Shown here one piece after another: positions 1 to 11,824 of a DNA stretch of 64,000 nucleotides. The notes below the pieces were generated by a model. That model had not been told where the DNA came from. It saw only the letters and a list, made by a program, of their open reading frames with translations, and searched no databases. Source of the stretch: Macrotrachela quadricornifera. Taxonomy: Eukaryota; Rotifera; Eurotatoria; Philodinida; Philodinidae. Numbering within the stretch: the first letter of the stretch is position 1; each line of letters begins with the position of its first letter. The stretch is from positions 144,549-208,548 of the forward strand of contig JAJEKB010015930.1 of the NCBI GenBank assembly GCA_022393335.1, written 5' to 3'. Both the position numbers and the translations under genes were made by a program.

Positions 1-1000
1 CTTTCGAATGTCTTTTATCATAGCTTGCAACATTTTCGGTTCACGTTCTTTAGCTTTTATTTTTATTCGACGAGCCAACGAATCCAAATTTTTTGCTTGC
101 CAATTATGTGCATATACTTTTTGTTCTAAAATACTTCAGACAGTTTCGATTAGACGTGCCTGAGGCACGTTTGGAGGATTATCTAATTTAGGTACAACTG
201 GAATATTTTTCTCGTGTAATCGGTGAAGAACAGCACCAGCATAATGTGCACTAGCTTTGTTCGGCCAAAACACATAATCATCATTTTTATGATATTTTTC
301 AATAAATGGTAATAATCTTTCATTAATACATTCATTTAAATAAATGTTAGTGGAAATTGCTTGTCGATTTTTATGCACATAAATATCGGATACACCTTTT
401 GATGACATGGCCATCCATATTAAAATTTTTGGTGAAAATTTCTTTTTTTTTAAAATTTAATATCAGATGGTGTCGCTGATGGATCAGTTGTGTAATAGTT
501 TTGATTACATTGAACATTGTCGCCACTAAGTCCAAAGTATTTCTCATCGTCTAAAATGATATCACATCCATTCAAAATCATTCTGTACAGTTTACCACAA
601 GTTTTTCTAGCTTGTTTTTCTTGATCTTCATTTTCCATTTTTGGTGCTTTTCGTCTTTTTCTGATGACAACTGATGTTCTTCTTTTTAACGTACAACTAA
701 TTGTTGATTGATCAACTTCATAACGTTTGGCAATTTCACGTTGACTAATACCTGTTTTGTTATTGACAGTTTTCATCAAACGATTAAGTTTTCGATTGAT
801 TATTTTAAATGGACGACCTTTTCGTGGAAGAAATTCAGTTGTACCAATACTAAATACTTTTTTAACATATAACGAATTGTTCTTTCAGAGATATGATGTT
901 TCTTAAAATAGTTGACAGTTGTTTTTACGCTCCTGTTTGCTGCATCTTCATAAAAGTTGCAAACCCGTTTTGCAAGCTCTTCTCTTTCTTGACGCGTCAT
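1..1000 (-). pseudogene. mariner/Tc1-type transposase, broken, running off the left edge
   Basis: Transposase of the IS630/Tc1/mariner superfamily, which cuts and pastes its element through a DDE/D catalytic triad. Reading leftward from 1000, an N-terminal helix-turn-helix region is followed by a second HTH (GISQREIAKRYEVDQSTIS), then the first catalytic aspartate in ILDDEKYF. The second motif reads VFWPNKASAHYA, where the family normally has an aspartate at the N. The third-motif region is PNVPQARLIETV. Homology is kept only by changing frame near 855 and near 440, both in A/T runs. A TGA at 136-138 falls where a Trp codon is expected, and homology resumes directly after it to base 1. So there are two frameshifts, one nonsense codon and a lost catalytic residue: a dead copy. 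The C-terminal end lies outside the window. Confidence 0.85.
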
Positions 1001-1324
1001 TGAATATAAAGAATAATAAATCTACAAATAATATAACAATCGAAAGTTTAGAATATGCTCTTTCTAATAAAAAAAATCAACTCTCTACGACGTTCCTAGG
1101 CGGAGAACCATGCTTCGACATTTTGGCAATTACTTTTGCATCGCAGGTTATTATTATGGTTATTTCTAGAATGGTGCAACATATTACTAGGATTGTTCCT
1201 AGAATTGCGAAATATTTATACCAGCATAATGCCTAAAATCATGCAATATAGTAGTAGGACTACTCCTAGATTCAGGTAATATGCATACTAGAATTATTCC
1301 AAGAAAGACGCAATATACTACTAA
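1001..1324. other. intergenic, no gene seen; TAYTAGG-type words
   Basis: AT-rich sequence without a convincing reading frame. Between about 1150 and 1370 short words such as TACTAGGA, CCTAGAAT and ATTCCTAG recur in loose tandem. The same kind of words reappears at about 48205-48260, just before the second copy of the dispersed repeat described at 1325-1500. The repeat family may therefore begin earlier than I set it. The inverted terminus of the mariner copy to the left should lie just beyond 1000 but I could not define it. Confidence 0.4.
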
Positions 1325-1500
1325 GATCATTCCTACAGCGTCGCAATATGTATACTAGGAAGATGCCTACCATGAAGAGCTTGGTAAAAAGAATTTTAAA
1401 ATATAGCTAAATTGTTAAAGAAGAGACTTCTTTTTATACACTAATATCTGCAGAATAAAACGGTGAATGAAATTTGAACAAAATCAGATTTCTAGGCCTT
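1325..1500 (+). repeat. dispersed repeat R1, copy 1, left segment
   Basis: This segment aligns by eye with 48205-48382. Shared stretches include a TATATACTA word at the start and GTGAATGAAAT followed by CAAAATCAGATTTCTAG at the end, with scattered substitutions between. In the second copy the following part of the repeat lies about 200 bp downstream. Here it lies about 2.46 kb downstream, at 3960. No coding capacity was recognised. The family is unknown to me; it could be the non-coding part of a DNA transposon or Helitron. Confidence 0.6.
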
Positions 1501-1579
1501 TAGTGCCCTGGATTGTAGTGAGGATCATGGAAACAAGATAGTTTGTCTGTCTGTGGTTTGTATCAGGGTCAAAAGAACA

Positions 1580-1735
1580 CCACCTTAAACCATCTATATA
1601 CGAACCCCTAGGACCTCAAGTTGTATTATAGAGAGGTACCAATAGGTCCTCAAGGCCTACTATATGGAGATAGCCATAGATTCTCAAGTGCTATATAACG
1701 AGGGTATTCATACGTCTTCAAGTAATAGCTTGCCC
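1580..1735 (-). repeat. degenerate 33-35 bp tandem repeat, about four units
   Basis: Consecutive units each contain a core like YYCTCAAG followed by TATA/TATAACGAG and a GGTA-type end, with a spacing of about 34 bases (cores near 1615, 1649, 1683 and 1716). Reverse-complemented, the unit reads roughly CTTGAGGACCT, then a GGTA-type word, then TATA. That matches the units of the larger array at 30600-30965, which lies in the opposite orientation. Confidence 0.55.
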
Positions 1736-2174
1736 TTGTTTCATACAATGAATGAAGACAGGACCATTTGACTTAAAAAAGATGGAAAATAAGCTTTATG
1801 GAGCAAATCTATCGCGACGAAATACAGTAGATGGAAGATCTACTCTTTTCACTCATGCTATATTCGATGACTTTCGATCAAGTTGTCCATGATAAAAGCA
1901 GCATTTTTTATAGGATACTGAAGAATCATGTACGCGTACACTTCACTAACGTAAGCCAAAAAATTTTATTTTCAGAGTGTACTTCATAGAAAAACAAAAT
2001 GTGTTATCAAAAAGCAGAGTGTTCGTATACTTATTTTATGCAAGTACACTTTGTCTTTAAAATAAAAGACACTGGATAAAATCACGACTCGTCACCAGTG
2101 ACTATATGGCATAAACACTATGTTTTTTCTTAAAATTTTTCTAAGTTTTGTTTACATATTCAAACTCTTTCAGT

Positions 2175-2590
2175 CTGTTGAAAATCATTCAGATCCTGAG
2201 GTATATAACGAGCGGTAATCTTTTTAAAGTTTAACTGATCAGTAATGATTCGTTGAAAGATGCCATAACTTAAACCAGTTTGGTCTTGTATCTCTTCTGT
2301 TGTAGTGTAAGGATCATCATCGATAAGAATGCGGACCTGTTCAATATTTTCAGGTATTGTTTTGGTAACAGGTCTGCCAAATCGTGCTTCATCTTCAATT
2401 TCTTTCCGGTCTTCATAAAACCATTGATCGATCTTCTAACTGTTCCATAAGAAGGAGCTTACTCATCATGCACAGAATACAGTTCATCATAAATAATACT
2501 TGCCAGAGTGTTACATGTAGCACGTGCTTTAATGTAATAGCCAATGTTTTCTTTATCTATTTAAAACAGATGAATAATGTTGAAGCTTAA
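2175..2590 (-). pseudogene. mariner transposase N-terminal fragment
   Basis: Reverse-strand reading gives the N-terminal half of a DD34D-type mariner transposase. A first helix-turn-helix region (ENIGYYIKARATCNTLAS) is followed by SYGTVRRSINWFYED and the linker ARFGRPVTK. Then come a second HTH (TTEEIQDQTGLSYGIFQRI) and KKITARYIPQDL. It ends in a TGA after QQTERV, well before any catalytic aspartate. A stop interrupts the stretch before the SYGTV motif (about 2452) and a small frame change is needed near 2435-2440. The catalytic domain is missing, so this is a truncated relic. It is clearly a different mariner lineage from the copy at 1-1000. Confidence 0.85.
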
Positions 2591-2599
2591 CCCTTGTCT

Positions 2600-3959
2600 A
2601 GTGGTCTGTTGTGATTCGTTTATTAACCGAAAGTGATTATGAGTTTTACATGCACAAAACTGACTACTCGTCTAAAATAGCTAATATAATATATATACCT
2701 GAGCTTGGACATCGAAGAATGTTCTAGAAGATGATGAGTCAAATCAAAGGAGAAAGATTAGATGAGTTCATCAAGAGAGAGAAAATGCACTTAAATGACT
2801 TGAACATACGAGAAGAAAAGAGAGAAAAATATAGCCTGTGTTTTCTACAACAAAATGCATGGGCGATAATAAAAATAAGTTCTTCTGGAAGTTTTATTAT
2901 AAACTATATCAAATGAATAGCGATCAATTAGTATAGAAAGATAAAGCAAAAGACGCTCTATCTGTTCATAAAAGAAGAAAATTTTTTCAAGCGGTCTATA
3001 TGAAAATATTATAGGATGGCCACTACTTTTCGATTGCCCTACGTATTTATATATTCGACATAGCTGAAAACAAAAAATACTTCAATATAGTAAGAGAAAT
3101 CTTGTTCTTTTTATTATAGAAACACATTCAAGATCTCCAAATTTTATAGAAAGAATATCTATCAATCACAATACGATACAGAAATACCCCTTGATAAAAC
3201 GAATGTAAACTTGAATAAGTGTTAAAATAGAAAATTTTTTGCAATTATTGACTTCCTTTCACATTCCTCGTAAGAATTCAAAAAAAAGCGGCTGACTTTG
3301 ATTTATTATAAATTCGTAAAGAAATAATGTGCAAAATTTTCACAGTAAATGTGAGTAATTTATAAAAGAAGCGAAGTATTTACTCGAATATAACCCACAC
3401 ATAATCGATCAGGTTCTTTATGAAGCTCAATGCACAATTCATCATAGATATCCATAAATAATTTTCACAAAAAACGATGCTAAAATCAACTATTTGAAAA
3501 AGCATCATTTTATCTAATTTTAATAGAATTTTTTTAAGATTAACGTTAAATTTTATTTTGATTTTAATAGCTTTTAATCTATTTTAACCGATTATTAAGA
3601 TTATGTAACTAAGATCGATTTCTAATAATTAATGTTAATTCAATACTTTTTTTTTTGAATTTTCTTTCATATGACGACAGTACGATTTTTTAGGGAAAAT
3701 AAAATGATCTCTAGTGACATAATACAAATTGAAATTAATAAACATTATCGAAAATTATGAAAGATTATGAAATTAAGAAAACAATTTGTTTCCATTCATT
3801 TAGGTTGTTTAATGTTGTAACAGTTATTAACTCGATAGATGGCAGCTATTTGTAGTCATTTACATTCGATAATTGCTATCATCATTGATACAAATATTAC
3901 CATGTTATGCATTCAATTCGATATTGCTCAATAAATCGTAGGGGAACGAGTTTCGGATC
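2600..3959. other. intergenic, AT-rich, no gene seen
   Basis: No frame here is protein-like. Part of this span separates the two halves of repeat R1, so some of it probably arrived by insertion together with the mariner fragment. 3480-3660 is rich in TTTTAAT words. Confidence 0.4.
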
Positions 3960-4415
3960 TAACTATCAAATATTATTTCTTCTGTAGAGTGCTAGCCATT
4001 TTGCTGAATCGCGTACATAGTTTTCTAATTATTTTCGATATACATCGGTAAATGATTTCCATTGGATCTATGCTCTCGGACATAAGAAAATGACCGATGG
4101 AACTTCTATATACTAGTATAATCCGACAAGTTCCGGTACCAATGATTGGACGGTTTTATCATGGGACCGGCGTCGTTTGAAATCACAAATTCCGACCATT
4201 TCTTGACATCAGACTACCCCGATTACACCGGAAGCGAACAGATCTTGACACCGGATCTGAACAGTTCCGAATGTATGAATTTGGTCGAAACTCGACGAAT
4301 CCGATCAGCGTATTTTATTAGAGTCTAACAAAAAGTAGCCGATCGAATCGGATTATCCGTGTAGCAACGGATTTAAAACCCGTTCGACAGGATCCGACCG
4401 AGCTACTTCGTCCTG
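3960..4415 (+). repeat. dispersed repeat R1, copy 1, right segment
   Basis: Aligns over its whole length with 48585-48980. Shared landmarks in order: CGCGTACATA, TTTTCGATAT(A/G)CAT, GACAAGTTCCG, GACGGTTTTATCA, CGACCATTTC, GAATGTATGAATTT, AATCCGATCAG, ATTATCCGTGTAGCAACGG and CGACAGGATCC. The sequence is less AT-rich than its surroundings and full of GGATCCGA/TCGGAT words. A short frame at 4146-4328 is not conserved in the second copy and is not a gene. Confidence 0.7.
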
Positions 4416-4489
4416 AATTCTTTTTCTTTGGTGAAGAGATTATGTGTAATATATATGATATATTTTCCCAGATATCACGTGTATCACTT

Positions 4490-4750
4490 ATTATGTAGAC
4501 TGATGCTTCTCATTAAAGCAATCAAGACAATAAAACTTGTCACGATCAGGATAGAAAGTTTTTATTCTCTGTCCTGTCATATTACTTATTTCGTGTGATT
4601 ATTGTCACATAGTTTTCTCATAGTAACCAGTACAATGTTTTTGGTCATCGCGGTCAGATACTTTCTTTTTCTCAAGCTTGTGATCGGTGAGTTTGCCTTT
4701 CGAATGATTTTTTGATTTTTATCTTGGACCGTGTTATAGCTGAAATTATA
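4490..4750 (-). pseudogene. piggyBac transposase C-terminal relic, copy 1
   Basis: Reverse-strand translation keeps the tail of a piggyBac-type transposase: RIKTFYPDRDKFYCLDCF followed by NEKH, the end of the Cys/His zinc ribbon found at the C-terminus of this family. The upstream cysteine pair (HCTGYYEK) has lost one Cys. Stops interrupt the middle. The nucleotide sequence aligns with the better preserved copy at 27755-28480, including CTGTCATATTAC and AGGATAGAAAGTTTTTA. The DDE core is absent. Confidence 0.7.
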
Positions 4751-6369
4751 AAGTTTGTTGAGAAAAGAAACTGTTCATTTCATATTACAAACTGAAAAGA
4801 GTAAAAAACATTGAGCCCATATATTGAAAGGCGAATGTGTAAGTAAAACAATCTGTTAGAGCTGTTCTTTAATAAAATCGAATCGTGTCGAATATGTTAA
4901 TGAAAAATAATACCTCCTTTTATTTCAAAATGGATGTTTTTTCTGATACCAACTATTCCTTCGAATAACCACCGAATGTCAAAGATGTTTAATTAATCGA
5001 ATGTTGTGATTTTGTTGAAGTTGAAGTTAGGTAGAATAGGATCATATTCTTTTGCAAATTTGGCAATTTCGTTTTTTTCTAATTGTTATTCTATCATGAA
5101 TTACAGGATGCATCATTTTTTGACTTTGCGGTAATGCTGTATTCATTCTTTCACGAATTAGTTTGATCCAAATATGGGTGAGATGCAGATTGAGTGGAAG
5201 AGTGGATCGAGCATTGCTGTATAGTGTGTTGTAAGTCTCTAGACTGAGTCCGAAGCGTTGGAATTAGAAGAAGAGAAACGCTACAGCCACAATCAATTAT
5301 TTTTGATAAAGTCCTAATAAAATGTTGTTGAATCATCAGGTATGTTCCACAAAATTTTCTGCAACAATCAATTGTAAATCGATAAGTTCTATCGGCATTT
5401 CATTCATTTTCAAATAATTTTTGTTTATTTGTTCACATGTTGTCTAGAGCTGAGCCATTTCAATATTTTTCTTGAGAGATAAATATATGTAAAGAAGATA
5501 ATATATATGTCGAACTTCTTCTCCCACAATAATCTGTGACAGAAGAACAGAAACATAAATAAGATTTTATATGTGAACGCAATTATTCAATTTACTGAAG
5601 ACATCTTATTAATTAAAAATGTATATCCATATAATTCAAATAACATTAGTTTCGTTGTCTTCTCTAACTTAAACAGTATTTAAGGTAGAAAAAAATATAG
5701 GATAGATTTGAATAAATAAGTCATGTGTATACTATTTGAACTTAGTGCATTGATTCATAATTTAGTAATCTAAAAGGCTAACTAGATATAATAATACTAT
5801 TGTTGATCGAAATAGACAGATGACACATGAATAGCGATCACGAACTACTGTCTATGTCAAAATAGAATGAATTCGACTGTTTGTTGAATAACTTAGCAAT
5901 CGTGGTAGCTACTGAGCTTGAGTTTTTTTTATTAAAAAAAGGATGAGTGGAGATGCAAGTCTATCTAAGAATAAAAATACTTCAAAAGTTTTCTAAAATA
6001 TCACGGTCCAACTCTTTTGATTAGAAGTGTTTTCACTATCACTTGAAAATCCACTATCTCGAAGAAAAACTATACCACATCCATCTATGGACAAATTTTC
6101 TGATATATATGTAGAAAACAGTTGAAAAATCAGGTGCGTGTTCATAGTTTTCTAAGAAAAGGTCAAAAATGTCACGATATATAGAGTCAAACGGTGATTT
6201 TTAGAAAATCCTTGAAATCTACTAGGAAACTTTTGAAATGTTTTGATTACCAAGATAGACTTGTATCCCGATCCACTCTCTTCTAAACGTGACAACTGAG
6301 GATCGATAGTTGTCAGCATTGCGGATTTGTTCAACAAACAACTAAGTCTATTCTCTTTTGAAATGAATA
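4751..6369. other. intergenic, no gene seen
   Basis: AT-rich, with only short random frames on either strand. I see no splice-supported coding sequence and no repeat shared with the rest of the window. Confidence 0.4.
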
Positions 6370-6560
6370 ATAGGATCGCCAGATATCCTAGTAAAACAAT
6401 AACTTCGTTCTCATGTTATAAGAGAATTGAAATCGATTTATAACAGTAATATATATACAGTGACGTATGATTTCCTTAAAAATTCCCAAAAAGCTTTTTC
6501 AACTATGTTCATTAACACTATTTTGAATTTGAAACAAGCTACCAGCAACCTTGTATTTTG
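6370..6560 (+). pseudogene. relic of a glycosyltransferase exon (paralogue of exon 4 at 9764-10490)
   Basis: Nucleotides 6395-6550 align with about 10195-10340 of the intact glycosyltransferase gene: AACTTCGTTCTCATGTTATAAGAGAA against AACTTCGT-CTCATATTACAAGAGAA-type sequence, then GTTCATTAACACTATTTTGAATTT against GTTCATTGATACTGCTTCGAATTT. The translation matches as well: KAFSTMFINTILNLKQATS against KALSVMFIDTASNLKRAAS. In-frame stops lie just upstream (TAA in the 6440 region). Flanking parts of the gene are not recognisable. This is a decayed partial duplicate on the same strand, about 1.2 kb before the intact gene. Confidence 0.75.
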
Positions 6561-7621
6561 CCATTGTATAGACATAATGACGCGTGTTATTTGCTATTCA
6601 TCACGTAAGATGGTTATGTTCAAACTATTTCTCCTTAAACTTTTCGTATTTGCTCTTACTGCATTTATATCTATTATAACTTTGATGGAAGAGATAATTA
6701 GGAAAGAAAATAAAAACGAGTTTTTCTAAGTTTAAATGATAGCTTGTTTACTTTGTCTATGATCGATTTCATGAAACAAAAATATTATGTTTTGGCTTTT
6801 CAATTCAATATAAAAATCTCAATCACAAAACAAGGACTTTAATTCTTTACCTCGAAAGAAAAACCTCAGTAAGATATAGAGCGAGTTTGATGAGCTCTAC
6901 CAAATGATATATTTATATTTTTCTTTAAATAAAAACCAACCAGAATAAATGAATAGTAAAATATTGAAAATAAGTTTTTACAAAAGAATTTACTTCGCCA
7001 AATGAGATACTTCTAAGCCTTAAATTATTCCATTGAGAATATATCGAAGACAAACATCAATAAAAATACTTTACATCTAGAACGCATTTTAATTTCGTTG
7101 TGTCTATATTCATAATCGTTTTAATATCATCATTTTATTTCTCCATTGTGTATTAGAATAAATAGACCGATGCTTTTACCATATCAGTTATCGATGGACG
7201 TTAGGTACGAGTGCGAGTGCGAGTGCGAGTACGAGTTCGAGTGCATTTGTCATGGATGCAAACACGTTTACTTATAAATTGCACGTATGATAAATCATGC
7301 ACTATTCTTTTCTGTTTTCTTTTCTTTCAATAGGGTGACATGCGTATGTTGTTAAGATGAATCATAATTTGAATATAAACTCGATGAAAGAAAAGAGTAA
7401 AAGTGAAGCAGAACAGAAATGAAAAAAAATGTAATTGACGCATTACGTCGTACAAAAAAAGAGGCCCAGGGTGATGACGCATAAATTATGATTCAGAAAG
7501 TGCACTAAAATATTGATAAAAAGGTACATTTTTTTCCATAGTAGTTAAACACAAAAAAGAAGTATAAAATGGCTTTCATTACGTCTATTTTCTTCATATT
7601 CAAAAAAGATTGAAGAAGATT
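6561..7621. other. upstream region of the glycosyltransferase gene
   Basis: No gene. A GAGTGC-type hexamer microsatellite sits at 7207-7245. The 60 bases before the chosen start contain an ATG at 7569 that opens a short frame closed by a TGA at 7611, so it could act as an upstream ORF. Confidence 0.4.
7207..7245. repeat. imperfect hexamer microsatellite (GAGTGC)n
   Basis: About six units of GAGTGC with GAGTAC and GAGTTC variants, lying about 380 bp upstream of the glycosyltransferase start codon. Confidence 0.8.
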
Positions 7622-10600
7622 ATGCAAACAGATAGTAACAATTTAACAAATATTGACTTTGATAGCGATTGGAAATGTTATTGTCAACTTTCTCGTGATA
7701 AAATAGATGTTAAAACGGACTGTTGTTGGTCGTTGGTGCAGTTACCACATAGTGTCGATACGATCAAACAAGAGAAACATAAAAAAAACCGTTTGTATCA
7801 ATGGTGGTACCGTAAACAATTCGATTGGATATCAACAGATAAACGATTAGAACAGCAAATTTATCTTATGTTTGAATCAAGTGATGATTTCAATAATAAA
7901 CCTGCTTCATCGAATATCACTGCCACTATATGGCTCAATAATACACAAATATTTTCGGGTTTATTAATGCCATTAAGTGATCTAATTGAATTGCCTTCAA
8001 ATTTATTACGTAGTGAAAATTCTCAAGAAAGCAAATGTAATAATATTCTGACTATTTGCTGTTCCAATGCCAGTCTTTCACTTCATGCTCGTCTTATTTT
8101 TCGTGGTAACTTAATTTGTGCTACTGGACAAGTTGATTTGGATGAAGAACTGAATGACAAAAACAGTGGTTTGAAGAAAATAGAAAATAATGTTTTAAAC
8201 TATACAGTTAGTATTGGTGATAATGATGGACGTATCGATGTTATGTTTAATTCAAATAAGAAATATAGAACATCATTAAAACCATCTCCACCCTCTACAT
8301 CATGTTCTGGATCGGGCAGTGATGAAAATCAAAGAGATGAAAACAAAGAATTAAAAAGTGATCTTTTGGTACCTCGCTTAGCTATTGTAATACTCATTGT
8401 TGGGACAAGAGGAGATGTACAACCATTTATTGCGTAAGTTTAATCAAAATTCTATAATGTTTCATATTAGATATGCAAGGATCATCGTTTTTTATTTTTC
8501 CGTTTCTTGTCAAGATTAAAATGCTGACAGTTGTAATATCATGCTTCATTCAGTAAATAATTCAGTTACTTGATATCTAATCGCGTTTTGAGAGATTGAT
8601 TTATTGAAGTTTCACAAAAAGAATGTAGAATTCTTCTTTATGAGAACTTTCTAAAATTGTAGTTTTTTTTAGTCTCGGACAAGCACTTCGAGCATGTGGT
8701 CATCGTGTTCGATTAGCCACACATGAAGCATTTCGATCGTTTGTTCGTGGTAATGGTCTTGAATTTTATCCATTAGCTGGTGATCCAGCTGATTTAATCT
8801 CATTTATGGTAAAGAATGCTGGTATTATTCCTTCAGTCAGTAGTATTGTTGCAGGTGATGTTGCCAAAAAACGTCGTTCTTTATCTGATATTCTTGTTTC
8901 TACATGGCAAGCATGTATAGCAAATGATGATGAAACCAATGCACCATTCACTGCTGAAGCAATTATTGCTAATCCACCATCATTTGGTCATATTCATTGT
9001 GCTGAAAAATTAAAAATACCTTTACATATCATGTTCACTATGCCTTGGTCATCAACAACTGTTTTTGCACATCCATTGGCGAATATTAATAGTTCAACAG
9101 GACCAAAGGGAACAGTTAATCGATATTCATACTTTATTATTGAAATGCTAGTAAGTTATTAAGAAAGAAAAAGAAAAGCAACAATTATTGTTTTATATTT
9201 TGTCATTTTTCTTTTTTATAGACGTGGACAGGTATGCGTGATATTGTTAATGATTTTCGGAGGAAAACATTGGGTCTTCTAACTTTAAATACAAGTCAAG
9301 CTGTATGTGCATTAGCTGATGAACAGGTACCACATACTTACTGTTGGTCACCATCACTTGTACCAAAACCTCATGATTGGGGATCACATATCGATGTATC
9401 TGGCTTTTTCTTTTTGGATCTTGGGACTATTTATACGAATCCACCTAAAGATTTGTTAGATTTTCTTGGTATCAATGATGATAATTGTACCGATCACAAA
9501 TTACCACCACCAATCTATATTGGTTTTGGTTCTATTGCAGGACATGATTCTCGTCGTATTCTTTCTGTTGTTATTGATGCAATTAATCAAACTGGATATC
9601 GAGCTATATTATCTGGTCTTGCATCGGACACTGATCATTTACCTTCTAATATATTTAAAATTGGAAATGTACCACATGATTGGCTTTTTCAATATGGTTA
9701 GTATGATTTTTAATATGAATAAAGCTTGATTGTTATGTAATTATTAAAATTTTCTCTTTTTAGTATCAGCTGTATGTCATCACGGTGGAGCAGGTACAAC
9801 TGCAGCTGGTATTCGCACTCGTAAACCGACAATTATTGTTCCTTTCTTTGGTGATCAATTTTTTTGGGGTACTGTGATAGCGAAGAGTGGGGCTGGACCA
9901 CATCCAATTCCTGGAAAGTCAATTACTGCCAGTAAATTAGCAGAAGCTTTCCATTTTGTTCATAAAGCGACAACACGTGCTGCTGCTGAACGTCTTTCTG
10001 ATTTTATTTTAAAAGAAAATGGATGTGCAACAGCAGTACAAGCTTTTCATAAAAATTTACCTTTAACATGTATGCATAGTGATTTAGAACCAACATTTCC
10101 TGCATGTTATCATTCAGATAAATATAATATACAAATATCACGACCAGTAGCACAAGTTCTAGTATCGACAGATCTTATTGAAGAATCAGAACTTCGTCCT
10201 CATATTACAAGAGAATGGAAATTTATGTATGATAATCATGCGCATATAATTACACATGGTTTCTTTGAACATTTTCGGAAAGCTCTTTCAGTTATGTTCA
10301 TTGATACTGCTTCGAATTTAAAAAGAGCTGCCAGTATGGATAATATAGCTATGAGAACACGCGAAGGTGCTACAAGTGTTGCCAAAGGTATTGGCTTCGG
10401 TATAGGACATATAACAATTGGTTATTTATCATTATATGGAGAATTAACTGATGCATTTGAGTATGCGACTTATTTATATGATCCATATAGGTAAGAATGA
10501 TTTTTATTTTTGATATTTGATATAACATTTTATTTTAATAGTTCAAAAGCACATTCACGACCATTTGTAAACGATTTCAAATCAGGTGCTAAGGCAGCAG

Positions 10601-11133
10601 GTTTAGTTTTATGGAATAATTGGAAAGATAGTGTTACAGGAATGATAACAAGACCACATGCTGGTTATAAACGTCATGGTATACTCGGTGGTGCAGCTGG
10701 AACATTAATAGCTACAGTGAATATTTGTGTTAAACCTGCAGTTGGTACACTTGCATCATTAACATGGTTAACTCGAGGTACTTATGCTAGTATAAGAAAT
10801 ATTGTACATAATTACACAAGAGAAGGAAGACATATTTCATCAAAGCTTATTGATATCAATTCATCATTATCAACTGTAAATAGTATACAAACACAAGATG
10901 AAGACGATAAAAGTATATCATTGGCAGCAAAAAATGCAGCAAATATTTCAGGTTATCATCCAAAAATATGTCAACATATTATGAATGAATTTCAAATAAT
11001 TAAAAATGAATACGATCAAAAGAAAACTTCTTCAAGAACAAAGAGATTAAATCCAGTATCATTGTTTTCCCATATCAACAAAAGTAGAAGATCTCTATCA
11101 TCAAATAGATGTCTTACGGATTGCAATGAATAA
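7622..11133 (+). CDS. sterol-type UDP-glycosyltransferase (GT1/GT28 fold) with a GH2-like N-terminal domain
   Basis: Five exons: 7622-8433, 8673-9150, 9222-9696, 9764-10490 and 10542-11133. All introns are GT-AG and all phases agree, giving 1027 residues. Residues about 15-180 resemble the sugar-binding jelly-roll of glycoside hydrolase family 2 (VQLPHS, WWYRKQF, YLMFESS, ATIWLNN). The transferase domain starts near 255 with the donor-family signature VGTRGDVQPF and ends with the nucleotide-sugar motif HHGGAGTTAA...PFFGDQFFWG, as in sterol 3-beta-glucosyltransferases. The last 300 residues contain Gly-rich repeats (AKGIGFGIGHITIGYL, GILGGAAGTL) like the C-terminal region of VPS13/ATG2-type proteins; that match is my inference. 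It should transfer glucose from UDP-glucose to a sterol or related lipid at membranes. The start is the first in-frame ATG, because an earlier TTG is not used in animals. AATAAA occurs about 150 bp after the stop. A fungal or bacterial origin is possible. Confidence 0.88.
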
Positions 11134-11824
11134 TCAAACATGCTTTAGAAATTAATCAAAATATATATTTTTCCTCGTTTACATTGGTATTATTTTTATT
11201 TGTGTTTTCTCTGAATGGTATCTACTTTTTTTTGTACATTACAAAGCGAACAGTAGTATGTAACGCATTGAGTCATTGATATTTTCAATAAATAGTATCA
11301 TTGCTTTATTAGAAAATACTATTGTAGTTTCAATGTTGTTGAAATTGACTAATATAGATAAAAACATGTGAAAATCAGTCATAAACTGTTACAAATTTCT
11401 GATATCTCATATAGAAAATAATTGAAATACACGTATATAATTTCGATTAATGTTATTATATTTTCTTCATCGTTAGTGTTCGACACATTTTTTTCCAAAT
11501 GTCACTAAAAGAGAAATTAGATACTTCTTCTATTTTTGTTTCTATCAGACTGAAGTTAAATGACTGTTTAACAAACAAATTTTGAAATTAGTTTTTTTTT
11601 TGTTTGTTTACTTATTTTTGATCTGTATTTGAATAACTATACAGAAAACACTATTTTTCATCTAACTTGATCTACAAGTCTAATCATTAATTAAATAAAT
11701 GTAGACGAAGTTATATTTTTACAAGAGCTCCATATTGATGTGAAACAATAAATGAAGAAAATAGACAAAAAATTTAACAAATATTTTTACTCATTTAATG
11801 TCATATTTATGATAGTTGAGGCAT
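11134..11824. other. intergenic between convergent genes
   Basis: AT-rich 3' flank shared by the glycosyltransferase (+) and the bshA-like relic (-). AATAAA at about 11288 suits the former. No other feature seen. Confidence 0.5.

Noticed and set aside
4146..4328. 60-codon frame in repeat R1
   Set aside because: The homologous repeat at 48.7 kb does not keep the frame, so it is not coding.
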